A stretch of DNA of 45,585 nucleotides from Alphaproteobacteria bacterium. GTDB lineage: Bacteria > Pseudomonadota > Alphaproteobacteria > DSM-16000 > Inquilinaceae. The notes below the pieces were generated by a model. It saw only the letters and a program-made list of their open reading frames with translations. It had not been told where the DNA came from and ran no database searches. The position numbers and the translations under genes were made by a program. Shown here one piece after another: positions 1 to 8,096 of this stretch (position 1 is its first letter; every line of letters starts with the position of its first letter). Location: the NCBI GenBank assembly GCA_009909005.1, contig JAAAOG010000022.1, positions 1-45,585 on the forward strand. The letters are read 5' to 3'.

Positions 1-2
1 CG

Positions 3-422
3 GAGCGCCGGCCCGAGCCGCCGCCGCTGCCGCCGCAACCCGAACCGCCGCCGCAGCCGGCTCCGCAGCCGCAGCCCCAACCGCAGCCGGCGCCTCAGCC
101 CCCGCCACCGCCGCCCGGGCCGGTGCATCAGTGCGACACCGACATGTCGGCGGCCGGCCGGCACGATGACCGCCGCATCGTCAATCTCGGCACCGAAGGC
201 GGGCTGGTCACGGTCGAGTACAACACCGTGCGCGTCCCGGACCGGATCGAAGTCTGGTATCACGGCCTGCTGCTCGCCTCGACCCCCGGCATGGTCTCGG
301 GCCGCGGCCGGCTGCAGTTCCAGTTCAACCCGATCCTCAACGACCCCTATGTCGAGGTCGTGGTGATCTCCAACCGCATGTTCCCGACCCGCTGGGGCTA
401 CCGCGTCAACTGCCCGCGCTAG
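3..422 (+). CDS. C-terminal part of a proline-rich protein of unknown function (5' truncated by window edge)
   Basis: The reading frame is open from the first full codon of the window (position 3) to a TAG stop at 420-422, so the start lies outside the window. The first ~38 codons encode a Pro/Gln-rich linker of alternating PP, PQ and PAPQ units. About 95 residues follow that look like one small beta-rich domain: a short Cys-containing segment (HQCDTD), then strands around GGLVTVEYNTVRVPDRIEVW and ending in YRVNCPR. The two cysteines, near the domain's start and end, could form a disulfide, which with the Pro-rich linker suggests an extracytoplasmic location (inference). I do not recognise the family. 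The gene converges on the aminotransferase gene, with no gap between the stop codons. Confidence 0.7.
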   Translation, partial: ERRPEPPPLPPQPEPPPQPAPQPQPQPQPAPQPPPPPPGPVHQCDTDMSAAGRHDDRRIVNLGTEGGLVTVEYNTVRVPDRIEVWYHGLLLASTPGMVSGRGRLQFQFNPILNDPYVEVVVISNRMFPTRWGYRVNCPR

Positions 423-1598
423 TCACGCGGCGCTCTCCAGAAAGCGGCGGATGCGGGCAAGGCCCTCGGCGATTGCGTCGGTCGAGGCGGCGTAGGAGAA
501 GCGCAGAAAGCCCTCGCCCTCGCGGCCGAAGCTGGTGCCGGCGATCACCGCCACCCCGGCCTCTTCCAGCAGCCGCCTCTGCAGCGCCGCACTGGAAAAG
601 CCGGTGCCGGTGATGTTGGGAAAGGCATAAAAGGCGCCGCCGGGCTCGACGCAGCGGACACCCGGCAGGTCGTTGAGCCCGTCCACGATCAGCCGCCGCC
701 GCGTGGCAAAGGTGTCGAGCATCGCCGCCGTCGCCTCCTGCGGCCCCTCCAGCGCGGCGATGCCGGCATATTGCGCGGCGGCGTTGACGCAGGAATGGCT
801 GTTGATGGCGAGCTTCGTGGCCCCCTCGATCAGCCGCTCGGGCCAGACGCCATAGCCCAGCCGCCAGCCGGTCATGGCATAGGTCTTCGACCAGCCGTCG
901 AGCAGGATCACCCGGTCGCGAAGGTGCGGATAGTCGAGCAGGCTGACATGCGCCCGCCCGTCATAGAGCATGGCGCTGTAGATTTCGTCGCTGAGGATCG
1001 CGACCTGCGGGAAGCGCTTCAGCCCCTCGGCCAGCGTGTCGAGCTCGGCGCGCGACGCCACCCCGCCGGTCGGATTGGCCGGGCTGTTGAGGATCAGCAG
1101 CCGCGACCAGGGCGACAGCCGGGCCAGCACGTCATCGGCGGAAAAGGCGAAGCCGTTCTCCTCCCGCAACGGAATCCGCACCGGCGTGGCGCCGGTGAAG
1201 CCGATGGCCGATTCGTAGACCGGGAAGCCGGGATCGGGATAGAGGATCTCGTTGTCCGGCTCCCCGAACATCAGGATGGCGAACCAGATGGTCACCTTGC
1301 CGCCCGGCACGATCAGAATGTGCTCCGCATCGACCGCCGCCCCATAGCGGCGATCGAGGTCGCGGGCCACCGCCTGGCGCAGCGGCAGGATCCCCTTGGC
1401 CGGGGTATAGCCGTGATGACCGTCGCGCAGGGCCTGGCAGGCCGCCTCGACGATATGCGGAGCGGTTTTGAAGTCCGGCTGGCCAATGCCGAGATTGACG
1501 ATGTCCCGGCCCTGCGCTGCCAGCGCCTGCGCCCGGGCCAGCACCTCGAAGGCCGTTTCGGTGCCGATGGACTGCATGCCGCGCGCCGGGATCAGCAT
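423..1598 (-). CDS. Pyridoxal-phosphate-dependent aminotransferase, class I/II (aspartate aminotransferase-like)
   Basis: This 391-residue protein has the full length of fold-type I aminotransferases. Visible landmarks are the N-terminal IVNLGIGQPDF segment, the NSPANPTGG loop that binds the substrate carboxylate and cofactor, the DEIY segment, the PLP-lysine motif SKTYAMTGWRLGY, and a C-terminal FLRFSYA segment carrying the conserved substrate arginine. It should transfer amino groups between an amino acid and a 2-oxo acid in the cytoplasm; the exact substrate cannot be read from the sequence. The ATG at 1598 is preceded by a near-perfect Shine-Dalgarno (AAAGGAGG), which settles the start. 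It lies 38 bp downstream of the APH/kinase fusion gene on the same strand and may be co-transcribed with it. Confidence 0.93.
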   Translation of the reverse strand: MLIPARGMQSIGTETAFEVLARAQALAAQGRDIVNLGIGQPDFKTAPHIVEAACQALRDGHHGYTPAKGILPLRQAVARDLDRRYGAAVDAEHILIVPGGKVTIWFAILMFGEPDNEILYPDPGFPVYESAIGFTGATPVRIPLREENGFAFSADDVLARLSPWSRLLILNSPANPTGGVASRAELDTLAEGLKRFPQVAILSDEIYSAMLYDGRAHVSLLDYPHLRDRVILLDGWSKTYAMTGWRLGYGVWPERLIEGATKLAINSHSCVNAAAQYAGIAALEGPQEATAAMLDTFATRRRLIVDGLNDLPGVRCVEPGGAFYAFPNITGTGFSSAALQRRLLEEAGVAVIAGTSFGREGEGFLRFSYAASTDAIAEGLARIRRFLESAA

Positions 1599-1636
1599 GC
1601 GGCCTCCTTTCGTTCACAGCAAAACCATAGGGCCAT

Positions 1637-3322
1637 TCAGTCTATGGCTTCCGGGCCCGGTCTGCCAGCCTCACCGCCGCATCCCCCCATCTCGTCGCGC
1701 CCACAGGCCCGGAGAGCCGCGCTCTGGTCCCTGTCGCCGGTCGTCCACCGACGGGCCCGGTCCGCGACGGCACCGGGATCGTCGCCGGCATCGACCGTGA
1801 CCCAGTCGAGCGGTCCGGGGTCGAGGGTGCTCTGCATCGCCACCACCGCCGGTCCGGCATCCGAGGCATCGCCGGTCCGGTCGGCCACCCGCGCCTCGAG
1901 CACCGGCCGCGCCGCCGTCAGCCAGAGCCCGCGAAAGGGCACGCCGGCCTGCTGCGCGATAGCGGCCAGGGCCGTGCGTTGCGCGGGCTTGGCGAAGACG
2001 GCATCGGCGATCACCGCCTGGCCGCCGGCAAGCAGCGTGGCGACCCGCTCGTTGATCTCGCGATAGACCCGGGCGCTGACCCGCGTCGCATAGGCGGCTT
2101 TCGGCAGCGTCTCCGTCGGCGGCACGCCGAACTGCGCCTTGCGGATGACGTCGCTGCGCAGGATGACGGCTCCCGGCGCCCGTCCGATTTCCGGTGCCAG
2201 GGCGCGCGCCACCGTGGTCTTGCCGGTGCCTGACAGCCCGCCGATGCCGATCAGCCTGGCTGCGGGCGGTGTCAGATAGCCGAGCGCCATGTCGAGATAG
2301 CCCCGCGCCTCGCCACGCTGGGCCGCCGCGCCGTCCGCATCGTCTTCCGCGGCCAGCGTGCGGGCGATCGTCGCCGCGACCTTGGCCCGGATCGCCGCCC
2401 GGGAGGACAGGAACAGCGGCAGGGCCGCCAGCCCCTCATCGTCGCGGCTGATCTCCAGCCAGCGATTGAGCACCCGGTTGGCGTGCCCCCGCAGGCCCCG
2501 GTGATCGAGGTCCATCAGGAGGAAGGCGAGATCGTAAAGGACGTCGATGATGGCGAAATCATCGTTGAACTCGATACAGTCGAACAATGTCGGCCGGCCG
2601 TCCAGCATCACGACGTTCCGCAAATGCAGATCGCCATGGCAGCGACGCACCATCCCGGCCGCGGTCCGCCGGTCGAGCAGCGGCGCCAGCCGGCCCAGCC
2701 ACGCCTGCGCCGCCTCCTCGAGGCGGGCGGCGCGCTCCGGCGGAAAGACGGCCGGGTCGTCGCGGAATTCGGCGGCGTTCTCGGCCAGCACCGCCTCCAG
2801 CCCGGCAGCCCCGTAGCGGGGGTCCGTGACCCGCTCTGCCCGGCCGTGAAGAGCCGCCACCGCTTCCGCAAGAGCGTCCATGGTTTCGATGGAGAGATCG
2901 CCGCGCCGCGCCAGCCGGTCGAACAGGTTCTCATCGTCGAAGCGGCGCATGACGACGACCCACTCCAGGGCCCTGTCCGTTCCGGCAGGCTCGGCATCGA
3001 CGTTTTCCTGGAGCGGCCCGAGTACCAACCCGCCGTCCGCTGCCGGAACGATGGCGGCAATGCCGAGATACAGCGTTGGCGCGGTCCGGCGATTGAGGGC
3101 GATTTCCGCCCGGCAGGCCTGCCGGCGCTTCTCCAGTGTCGAAAAGTCCATATAGGGATAGCGGACCGCCCGCTTCAGCTTCACCGCCCGATCCCCGGCG
3201 GCGAAGACGAAGGCGCCGTGCGTTTCAAAGCACGCAACCGCATGGCCGCCATGGGTCGCCGGGTCGGCGAGAAAGGCGATGGTGGCGGTCTGGTCGTCGT
3301 TCCCGGCGGTGCCCGTGCTCAT
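1637..3322 (-). CDS. Bifunctional aminoglycoside-phosphotransferase-like / P-loop kinase-like fusion protein
   Basis: The protein has two domains. The N-terminal ~330 residues carry the protein-kinase-like APH signature: HGDLHLRNV as catalytic loop and LFDCIEFND as the metal-binding aspartate region. The C-terminal ~170 residues begin with a Walker A motif (GIGGLSGTGKTTVARAL) and resemble the AAA/kinase domain paired with APH-like domains in a conserved bacterial family. The family's substrate is unknown, so antibiotic resistance should not be assumed. The frame continues upstream to 3493, but I chose the ATG at 3322 because GGGAGA sits correctly before it and the upstream part is Arg/Pro-rich and non-conserved in look. 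This gives 561 residues. Confidence 0.85.
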   Translation of the reverse strand: MSTGTAGNDDQTATIAFLADPATHGGHAVACFETHGAFVFAAGDRAVKLKRAVRYPYMDFSTLEKRRQACRAEIALNRRTAPTLYLGIAAIVPAADGGLVLGPLQENVDAEPAGTDRALEWVVVMRRFDDENLFDRLARRGDLSIETMDALAEAVAALHGRAERVTDPRYGAAGLEAVLAENAAEFRDDPAVFPPERAARLEEAAQAWLGRLAPLLDRRTAAGMVRRCHGDLHLRNVVMLDGRPTLFDCIEFNDDFAIIDVLYDLAFLLMDLDHRGLRGHANRVLNRWLEISRDDEGLAALPLFLSSRAAIRAKVAATIARTLAAEDDADGAAAQRGEARGYLDMALGYLTPPAARLIGIGGLSGTGKTTVARALAPEIGRAPGAVILRSDVIRKAQFGVPPTETLPKAAYATRVSARVYREINERVATLLAGGQAVIADAVFAKPAQRTALAAIAQQAGVPFRGLWLTAARPVLEARVADRTGDASDAGPAVVAMQSTLDPGPLDWVTVDAGDDPGAVADRARRWTTGDRDQSAALRACGRDEMGGCGGEAGRPGPEAID

Positions 3323-3438
3323 GGCGGTCTCCCGGCGCTGTCGCGCAATGACCTGGAGATACCACATCAACACCGCATCCGGCGGATCGGTTCGCTGTCC
3401 GCGCGCGGGACCAGGCGCCGCGGGCCGTTTGTGCCGGA

Positions 3439-3765
3439 TCAGCGGATGAGCCGTTCCTCGGTTTCGCGCTTCGCTTCCTCGACCGCCGCGCAAAGCAGCC
3501 TGAGCCGCACCAGCGTGAGTGACAACAGCTCGCCGGCATAGGGCGTGTCGACCGTCATGTCCTCAAGGATCCCGGCGATTTCCTGCAGCTGCGGGGCGAT
3601 CCGTTCGGTCAGATATGGATGACCGGTCCCGGCAATCCGGTCGGCCACCCGCCGCACTGCACGGCGCGCCTCGGCGATTTCCCGCTCGGCGACCGCCGCC
3701 GGCAGATCGCCCGTCTCCTCCCGGATATTCTCGTTTGCGGCGCGCCGCCTCTGCCAGCTTCCCAT
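3439..3765 (-). CDS. Small helical protein of unknown function
   Basis: This encodes 108 residues, mostly predicted alpha helix, rich in Arg, Glu and Ala (EREIAEARRAVRRVADRI, then LLSLTLVRLRLLCAAVEEAK). It has no signal peptide or membrane segment. The frame is open to 3876, but the ATG at 3765 is preceded by AGGGCGGG at acceptable spacing and the extra N-terminal residues have no protein-like composition. It is separated by 116 bp from the APH/kinase gene on the same strand and is divergent from the XRE regulator. I do not recognise a family; the helical pattern would suit a small regulatory or coiled-coil partner protein, but nothing here proves it. Confidence 0.55.
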   Translation of the reverse strand: MGSWQRRRAANENIREETGDLPAAVAEREIAEARRAVRRVADRIAGTGHPYLTERIAPQLQEIAGILEDMTVDTPYAGELLSLTLVRLRLLCAAVEEAKRETEERLIR

Positions 3766-3957
3766 GCTCACCCGCCCTGAAACGCCGCCTTTTCTGCGCG
3801 ACCAGCCGGCGATTCGTCGCCCCTGTCGCCGGGAATGCATACTCTTGGACAGATCCGACGTACGCCTTTCAGTCAAGCCACAGTCGCCGCGCCGGCCGGG
3901 CGGGTCAACTGCGCCTGAATGTCGACATCCTGCCCCAAAAAACCGTTAAAATTCAAG

Positions 3958-4011
3958 CGCATAAATTCGTAACACTGCAACGAATATATGCGCATAATCG
4001 ATTTCTCGATT
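3958..4011. repeat. Two adjacent inverted repeats upstream of the XRE regulator promoter
   Basis: The arms CGCATAAATTCG (3958-3969) and CGAATATATGCG (3981-3992) are inverted with 11 of 12 matches and an 11-nt loop. Four bases further on, AATCGA-TTTC-TCGATT (3996-4011) is a perfect 6-bp inverted repeat. Both lie just upstream of the -35 box of the candidate promoter for the XRE gene and could be operator or activator sites. The surrounding sequence is distinctly AT-rich compared with the window. Confidence 0.5.
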
Positions 4012-4027
4012 TTCCACTTCCCGGGTA

Positions 4028-4056
4028 TTGTCCGAAAGCTTAAGGGTTAATAAAAT
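4028..4056 (+). promoter_or_regulatory. Candidate sigma-70 promoter for the XRE regulator
   Basis: TTGTCC (4028-4033), a 17-bp spacer and TAAAAT (4051-4056) match -35 and -10 hexamers at 4/6 and 5/6. Transcription would begin near 4063, giving a leader of about 110 nt before the ATG at 4175. The remainder of the 409-bp gap (3766-4174) contains no supportable gene. Confidence 0.45.
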
Positions 4057-4174
4057 CCCTTCGGTCGGGTCGGATACGCAGCGCGGCACGGGGTTGCAAA
4101 CCAGGGGACGACAGACGAGCGTCGGCAATGTTCGCCTCCTAAAGATCGTTCCTTAATCGGGTTGGAAAACAATA

Positions 4175-4813
4175 ATGCCCAAGGGTAATAATACTGCAAC
4201 AGACCTCGAGGCTTTTGGCATTCTGCTTCGGCGGTATCGCGTGATGAACGGCCTGACACAGGCCGATTTCTCAGACCTTCTCGGCGTCAGCCAGGCCACG
4301 CTGTCGCGTTGGGAAAATGGCAGCCAGGCGCCCGACGTCAAGATGCGCCGGAAAGTGCATGACCTGGTCTTCCGGAAACAGCCGAAACAGGATAATATCA
4401 TCAATAATTTCGTCCGCTTCGCACGTCAGCCACGAATGCTGATGAATCGGGACTTTATTTTTCTTGCCGTTTCGCCGACGCTTTCCGAATATGTTGGGCG
4501 AACACAAAATGAACTCGTCGGCAGCTCACATCGTGAGAGGTTGTCCGAACAGGCAAAGCGCTTCTTTCCGCGCCTCATCGACGCCGGATTTTTCAAAGGC
4601 GAGGTCGCCTTCGGCCAGTTCGCGGCACATTTTCAAGGCTATGATGGGCGCGACTTCAAGTCGATAAAACAGATCTATCCGTTCTTTCTCTCGGATGGCT
4701 CGATCGTCGCACTGGTCGAAATTCAGTTGATCGATGACGAGACTTTCAAAGCCTGCCAGCATTCGCCGGACACCGTCGAAATGATCCGCGCGTTCGAGGA
4801 CACGCTCGTCTGA
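4175..4813 (+). CDS. XRE-family transcriptional regulator with a C-terminal PAS-like sensor domain
   Basis: Residues ~10-70 form a classic XRE helix-turn-helix: LRRYRVMNGLTQADFSDLLG, then VSQATLSRWENGSQAPD. The C-terminal ~130 residues (FVRFARQPRMLMNRDFIFLAVS, then IKQIYPFFLSDGSIVALVEI) look like a single PAS-type domain, with a starting 'nrdFiFlavSptlseyvGrt' pattern. It would be a one-component regulator whose DNA binding responds to a small ligand or redox state (inference). The Shine-Dalgarno is weak (TTGGAAAAC). Codon usage and the 5' region are clearly more AT-rich than the neighbours, which suggests acquisition or weak expression. There is no obvious target gene next to it other than the cupin gene 165 bp downstream. 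Confidence 0.8.
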   Translation: MPKGNNTATDLEAFGILLRRYRVMNGLTQADFSDLLGVSQATLSRWENGSQAPDVKMRRKVHDLVFRKQPKQDNIINNFVRFARQPRMLMNRDFIFLAVSPTLSEYVGRTQNELVGSSHRERLSEQAKRFFPRLIDAGFFKGEVAFGQFAAHFQGYDGRDFKSIKQIYPFFLSDGSIVALVEIQLIDDETFKACQHSPDTVEMIRAFEDTLV

Positions 4814-4978
4814 ACCGCGGCAGAGGGCTGGTGACGGTGCCGATCCCCTGTCCGGCGGCCGATGATCCGCACCCTCCGTCAAGACGCCCGACCAAAACCC
4901 TGAAATCTTCAAGGTCGTTGTCCCGCCCCGCCCCGTGATACCCATTCCGCCGGTGTCGCAGGCAGGAAAGGACAGGCC

Positions 4979-5344
4979 ATGCCGAAAGTGATCGAGGCGC
5001 CGACGGTGATCCCGGCCCCCGGCGAGCCGCCCAAGCAGATCCAGGAGTTTATCGGCCGTGCCAACACCGGCACCGCGGCCGTCAGCATTGCCCGCATGCT
5101 GAGCCCGCCGGGCTGGAGCGAACCGCGCCAGACCCCGGAATTCGACGAGTACACCGTCGTCCTGCGCGGCACGCTGACCGTCGAGAGCGCCGAGGGCACC
5201 CTCGAAGTCAAGGCCGGCCAGGCCTTTGTAGCGGAGCGCGGCGCCTGGGTGCGCTACAGCACGCCCGGCGACGAGGTCACCGAATACATCGCCGTCTGCC
5301 TGCCCGCCTTCTCGCCCGACACCGTCCACCGCGACGAGGCGTGA
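4979..5344 (+). CDS. Single-domain cupin protein
   Basis: This is a 121-residue cupin. The conserved beta-barrel landmarks are present: EYTVVLRGTLTVESAEGTLEVKAGQAFVAERG corresponds to the two cupin motifs, with E and G positions conserved but few histidines. The usual HxH...E metal triad is therefore incomplete; only acidic residues (PEFDEYTVV) are in place. It may bind a small molecule rather than catalyse metal-dependent chemistry, and resembles ethanolamine-utilisation EutQ-like or sugar-binding cupins. The ATG at 4979 has a good Shine-Dalgarno (AGGAAAGG). It stands alone, convergent with the metal operon. Confidence 0.8.
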   Translation: MPKVIEAPTVIPAPGEPPKQIQEFIGRANTGTAAVSIARMLSPPGWSEPRQTPEFDEYTVVLRGTLTVESAEGTLEVKAGQAFVAERGAWVRYSTPGDEVTEYIAVCLPAFSPDTVHRDEA

Positions 5345-5394
5345 CCCGTCACCGCCGCACCTTTTCCGCAAGGCTGCGACGCTGCCGGCCGCCG

Positions 5395-5841
5395 TCAGCG
5401 GCGGCGCCCGCCGACCAGCGTGCGAATCGAGTGTTCGACACCCTTGTGCAGCACGGCGTCGAACAGCGCCTTGCCGAACATCGCGCCGAGCGTCGCCGCG
5501 CCCGCCGCGATCGGCAGCTCCGCGCCGAGACCCGCGAAGCCGTTTTTCCCCCGCTGCCCGTTTCCGGAAGCGGCGGCCCCACTCCCGGGGTCGGGACGCG
5601 CCGCGACGGCGGCGTCGAGCATGCCGGCCCCTGCCAGCCGGTCGAGCACCGCCCTGGCTGACAACCGCCCCGGATCGTAATGCACGATGATGCTGTCGGC
5701 CCGGGCATTGACCTCGACCCGACCGACCCCGGCCAGGGCACCGGCCTCGGCGGCCGCCTGCTCGGCGCGATGCGGGCAGCGGGCTATCCAGGATGTGCGG
5801 ATCCGCACGCGACCGGGAACCTGGTGAACGTAAACCGGCAT
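5395..5841 (-). CDS. HMA-like (HMA2-type) domain protein with C-terminal membrane segment; last gene of the ferrosome-like operon
   Basis: The 148-residue protein starts with a heavy-metal-associated-like ferredoxin fold: YVHQVPGRVRIRTS (strand 1), a helix, then GRVEVNARADSIIVHYDP. The usual CxxC metal ligand is absent and replaced by PGRVRIR. A low-complexity Gly/Ala linker follows, then a hydrophobic segment with small-residue spacing (PIAAGAATLGAMFGKALFDAVL) that could be a membrane helix. The start is the ATG at 5841, with GGAG nine bases upstream; a TTG five codons earlier is less likely. It lies 65 bp downstream of the P-type ATPase gene on the same strand and is most simply its partner in metal-organelle or metal-transport function. 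Confidence 0.75.
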   Translation of the reverse strand: MPVYVHQVPGRVRIRTSWIARCPHRAEQAAAEAGALAGVGRVEVNARADSIIVHYDPGRLSARAVLDRLAGAGMLDAAVAARPDPGSGAAASGNGQRGKNGFAGLGAELPIAAGAATLGAMFGKALFDAVLHKGVEHSIRTLVGGRRR

Positions 5842-5906
5842 GGCTGACGTCTCCAACAGTCACGGGACAACAGGTTCACGCGGCACAGGTCCGGCGATTC
5901 GCCGCG

Positions 5907-8087
5907 TCACGACGGCCGGACCGGCGCACCGGCCCCCGCCAGAGCCCGGCCCAGGAGGGCAATGGTCGTGCCATTGTGCAGCACGGATGATACCACAGGC
6001 GGCAACCAACCAAAGGAGGCACCCGCCAGAATCGCCGTATTGACGCCGACTGCCGTGGCGAAGCTCTGCCGGATCAGCCCCATGGTGCCGCGTGCCAGGG
6101 CGAGCGCGTCGGCCAGCCCGTCCAGCCGGTCGTCAAGCAGCACGATATCGGCCGAGGCGCGCGCGATGTCCGCCGCGCCCGGCATGGCGATGCCGAGATC
6201 GGCCGACATCAGCGCCGGCCCGTCATTCACCCCGTCGCCGACAAACGCGACGCGGCCGCGGTCCCGCAGGCGCCGGATGATGGCCGCCTTGGCCTCAGGA
6301 TCGGCCTCCCACTCCACCGCGTCGAGGTCGAGACCGCCGGCGATCCTGAGCGCGGTTTCGCGCCGGTCACCGGTGACCATCGCCAATCGCCGTATCCCGA
6401 GCGATCGCAGCCGGGCCAGCACCGCGCCGGCTTCGGCGCGCGGCCGGTCGCGCAACGCGATCACGCCCAGCGGCCGCCCGTCAAGGGCGACGTGCAGCAG
6501 CGTTTTGCCTTCCGCGATCAGCCCGTCGAGAAGCGGCTCATGCGGCTGGAACGAGACATTCTCATGGTCGACAAGGTAATGCCGGCTGCCGATTTGCAGC
6601 AAACCATCGGCCATGTGCGCCTGAAGGCCGTGGCCGATGACGAAGTCGACCTCTTCATGGCCGATATGGCCGACGCCCTCGGCGCGGGCCAAAGCCACGA
6701 CCGCCGCGGCGACGGGATGCGTCGCGTGCTCGGCAATGGACGCGATCGCCGCCAGGAACCGCTCGCGCGGCCAGTCGGCCGGGGTGAAGGTGAGGATATC
6801 GGTCGCAGCCAGATCGCCATGGGTCAGGGTGCCGGTCTTGTCGAACACCACGGTATCGATCCCGGCCAGCCGTTCCAGCGCCTCGCCGCCCTTGATCAGA
6901 ATGCCCCGGCTGGTGGCCTGGTACAGCGTCGACTTCACCGCCACCGCCGGCGCCAGCCGCGTCGCGCAGGAATAGTCGACGAGGAAGAGGGATTCCAGGC
7001 GGCGCGTGTCGCGGGTCAGGGCGAAGACCGCGGCTCCGGTGCCGAGGCTCAGCCAGACGCGGCGGTCCGCCAGCTGTTCCGCGAGGCGCTGAGTCTGGCC
7101 GCGCCGGCCCAGGGCCTCGCGGATGAACCGGGCGATCCGCGCCGTCGTGGTCGAATCGCCGACCCGGTCGGCCCGCACGACCAGCCGGCCCTCCTCCAGT
7201 ACCGTGCCGGAGAGCACGGGCGCGCCGGCCTCCTTCGGGATGGGCAGGCTCTCGCCGGTCACCGAGGCCTGGTTGACCGTGGCAGCGCCGTCCAGGACCG
7301 TGCCGTCGATCGGGATCGCCTGGCCTGCGCCGACGTGCACGCGCTCGCCCTCGACCAGCGTGGCGAACGGGACCCGGACCACCTCGCCACCCCGTTCGAC
7401 CATGGCGCTTTCCGGGTTGGGTTGCATCAGGCCGGCGATCAGCACATCGGAGCGGTGGCCGGTCGAAGCCTCGATATAGCCGGACAGCTCCAGCAGAAAC
7501 TGCGCGATGTTGGCGGTCATGTGCTCGCCGCGCAGCGTCGCCAGCCCGACCGACAGGGCATCGAGAACCGGAACCTTGATGCCGCGGCGGACCAGCGTAT
7601 CGGCGCCGTGGCCCAGGGTTGGCGCGATACCGGCCAGCGTCACCGCCGGCCGGGGAAGCAATGGCGTGGCCAGCGCCGCCAGCCCGACCAGAATCATGCG
7701 CACCGGCGAGGGCGGCGCCTCCTCCCCGGCCGCCGGCTCCGGCTGCCCGTCGTCGCCTGCCGGCGCGGTGCCGGCCACTCCGTCCGCGTGCCCGGCCCCG
7801 GTGGGCTCGAACCGGGCGGGCTCGAAACCGGCGAGCGTACCCATCACGCGGCGACCGGTCCCGGGGCCGCCGTCATGCTCGACGATGACGCACTGTGCCT
7901 TGGCATTGATCCGCACGCCACGGACGCCTGGGAGGACGGAAAGGGCGGCGGTCAGGGCGCCTGCATCGACGCGACAAAGGTCGAGCCCGGCTGGCCGCAG
8001 GCGCAGCCGGTACCGCGTTGCGTGCAGGATCGCCGGGCCCTGGCACGTCGCGGCCGCGGCGTCCGCAGGAAGCACCTCGCCCATCAT
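5907..8087 (-). CDS. P1B-type metal-transporting ATPase with Ser-Cys-Ala metal site (P1B-6-like, ferrosome FezB candidate)
   Basis: This is a 726-residue integral-membrane ion pump. The order of domains is: an HMA-like N-terminal domain without CxxC (residues ~22-75, beginning RYRLRLR), a Gly/Pro/Ala-rich linker, membrane helices (~130-215), actuator domain with TGES (277-280), the membrane metal-site motif SCA (373-375, in DYSCATRLAP) where Cu and Zn pumps have CPC, the phosphorylation motif DKTGT (Asp416), the HP dipeptide (457-458), GDGVND (617-622) and two C-terminal helices. All catalytic motifs are intact. As I recall, SCA is the signature of the P1B-6 subgroup that includes FezB of ferrosomes and iron is the expected substrate; this is family knowledge plus inference. 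Its start has no clear Shine-Dalgarno, but it is only 9 bp from the upstream gene, consistent with translational coupling. Confidence 0.85.
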   Translation of the reverse strand: MMGEVLPADAAAATCQGPAILHATRYRLRLRPAGLDLCRVDAGALTAALSVLPGVRGVRINAKAQCVIVEHDGGPGTGRRVMGTLAGFEPARFEPTGAGHADGVAGTAPAGDDGQPEPAAGEEAPPSPVRMILVGLAALATPLLPRPAVTLAGIAPTLGHGADTLVRRGIKVPVLDALSVGLATLRGEHMTANIAQFLLELSGYIEASTGHRSDVLIAGLMQPNPESAMVERGGEVVRVPFATLVEGERVHVGAGQAIPIDGTVLDGAATVNQASVTGESLPIPKEAGAPVLSGTVLEEGRLVVRADRVGDSTTTARIARFIREALGRRGQTQRLAEQLADRRVWLSLGTGAAVFALTRDTRRLESLFLVDYSCATRLAPAVAVKSTLYQATSRGILIKGGEALERLAGIDTVVFDKTGTLTHGDLAATDILTFTPADWPRERFLAAIASIAEHATHPVAAAVVALARAEGVGHIGHEEVDFVIGHGLQAHMADGLLQIGSRHYLVDHENVSFQPHEPLLDGLIAEGKTLLHVALDGRPLGVIALRDRPRAEAGAVLARLRSLGIRRLAMVTGDRRETALRIAGGLDLDAVEWEADPEAKAAIIRRLRDRGRVAFVGDGVNDGPALMSADLGIAMPGAADIARASADIVLLDDRLDGLADALALARGTMGLIRQSFATAVGVNTAILAGASFGWLPPVVSSVLHNGTTIALLGRALAGAGAPVRPS

Positions 8088-8096
8088 CGCGGCCGG

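Noticed and set aside
1637-3322. Aminoglycoside resistance gene
   Set aside because: The APH-like domain belongs to a fused APH/P-loop kinase family of unknown substrate; nothing indicates antibiotic inactivation.
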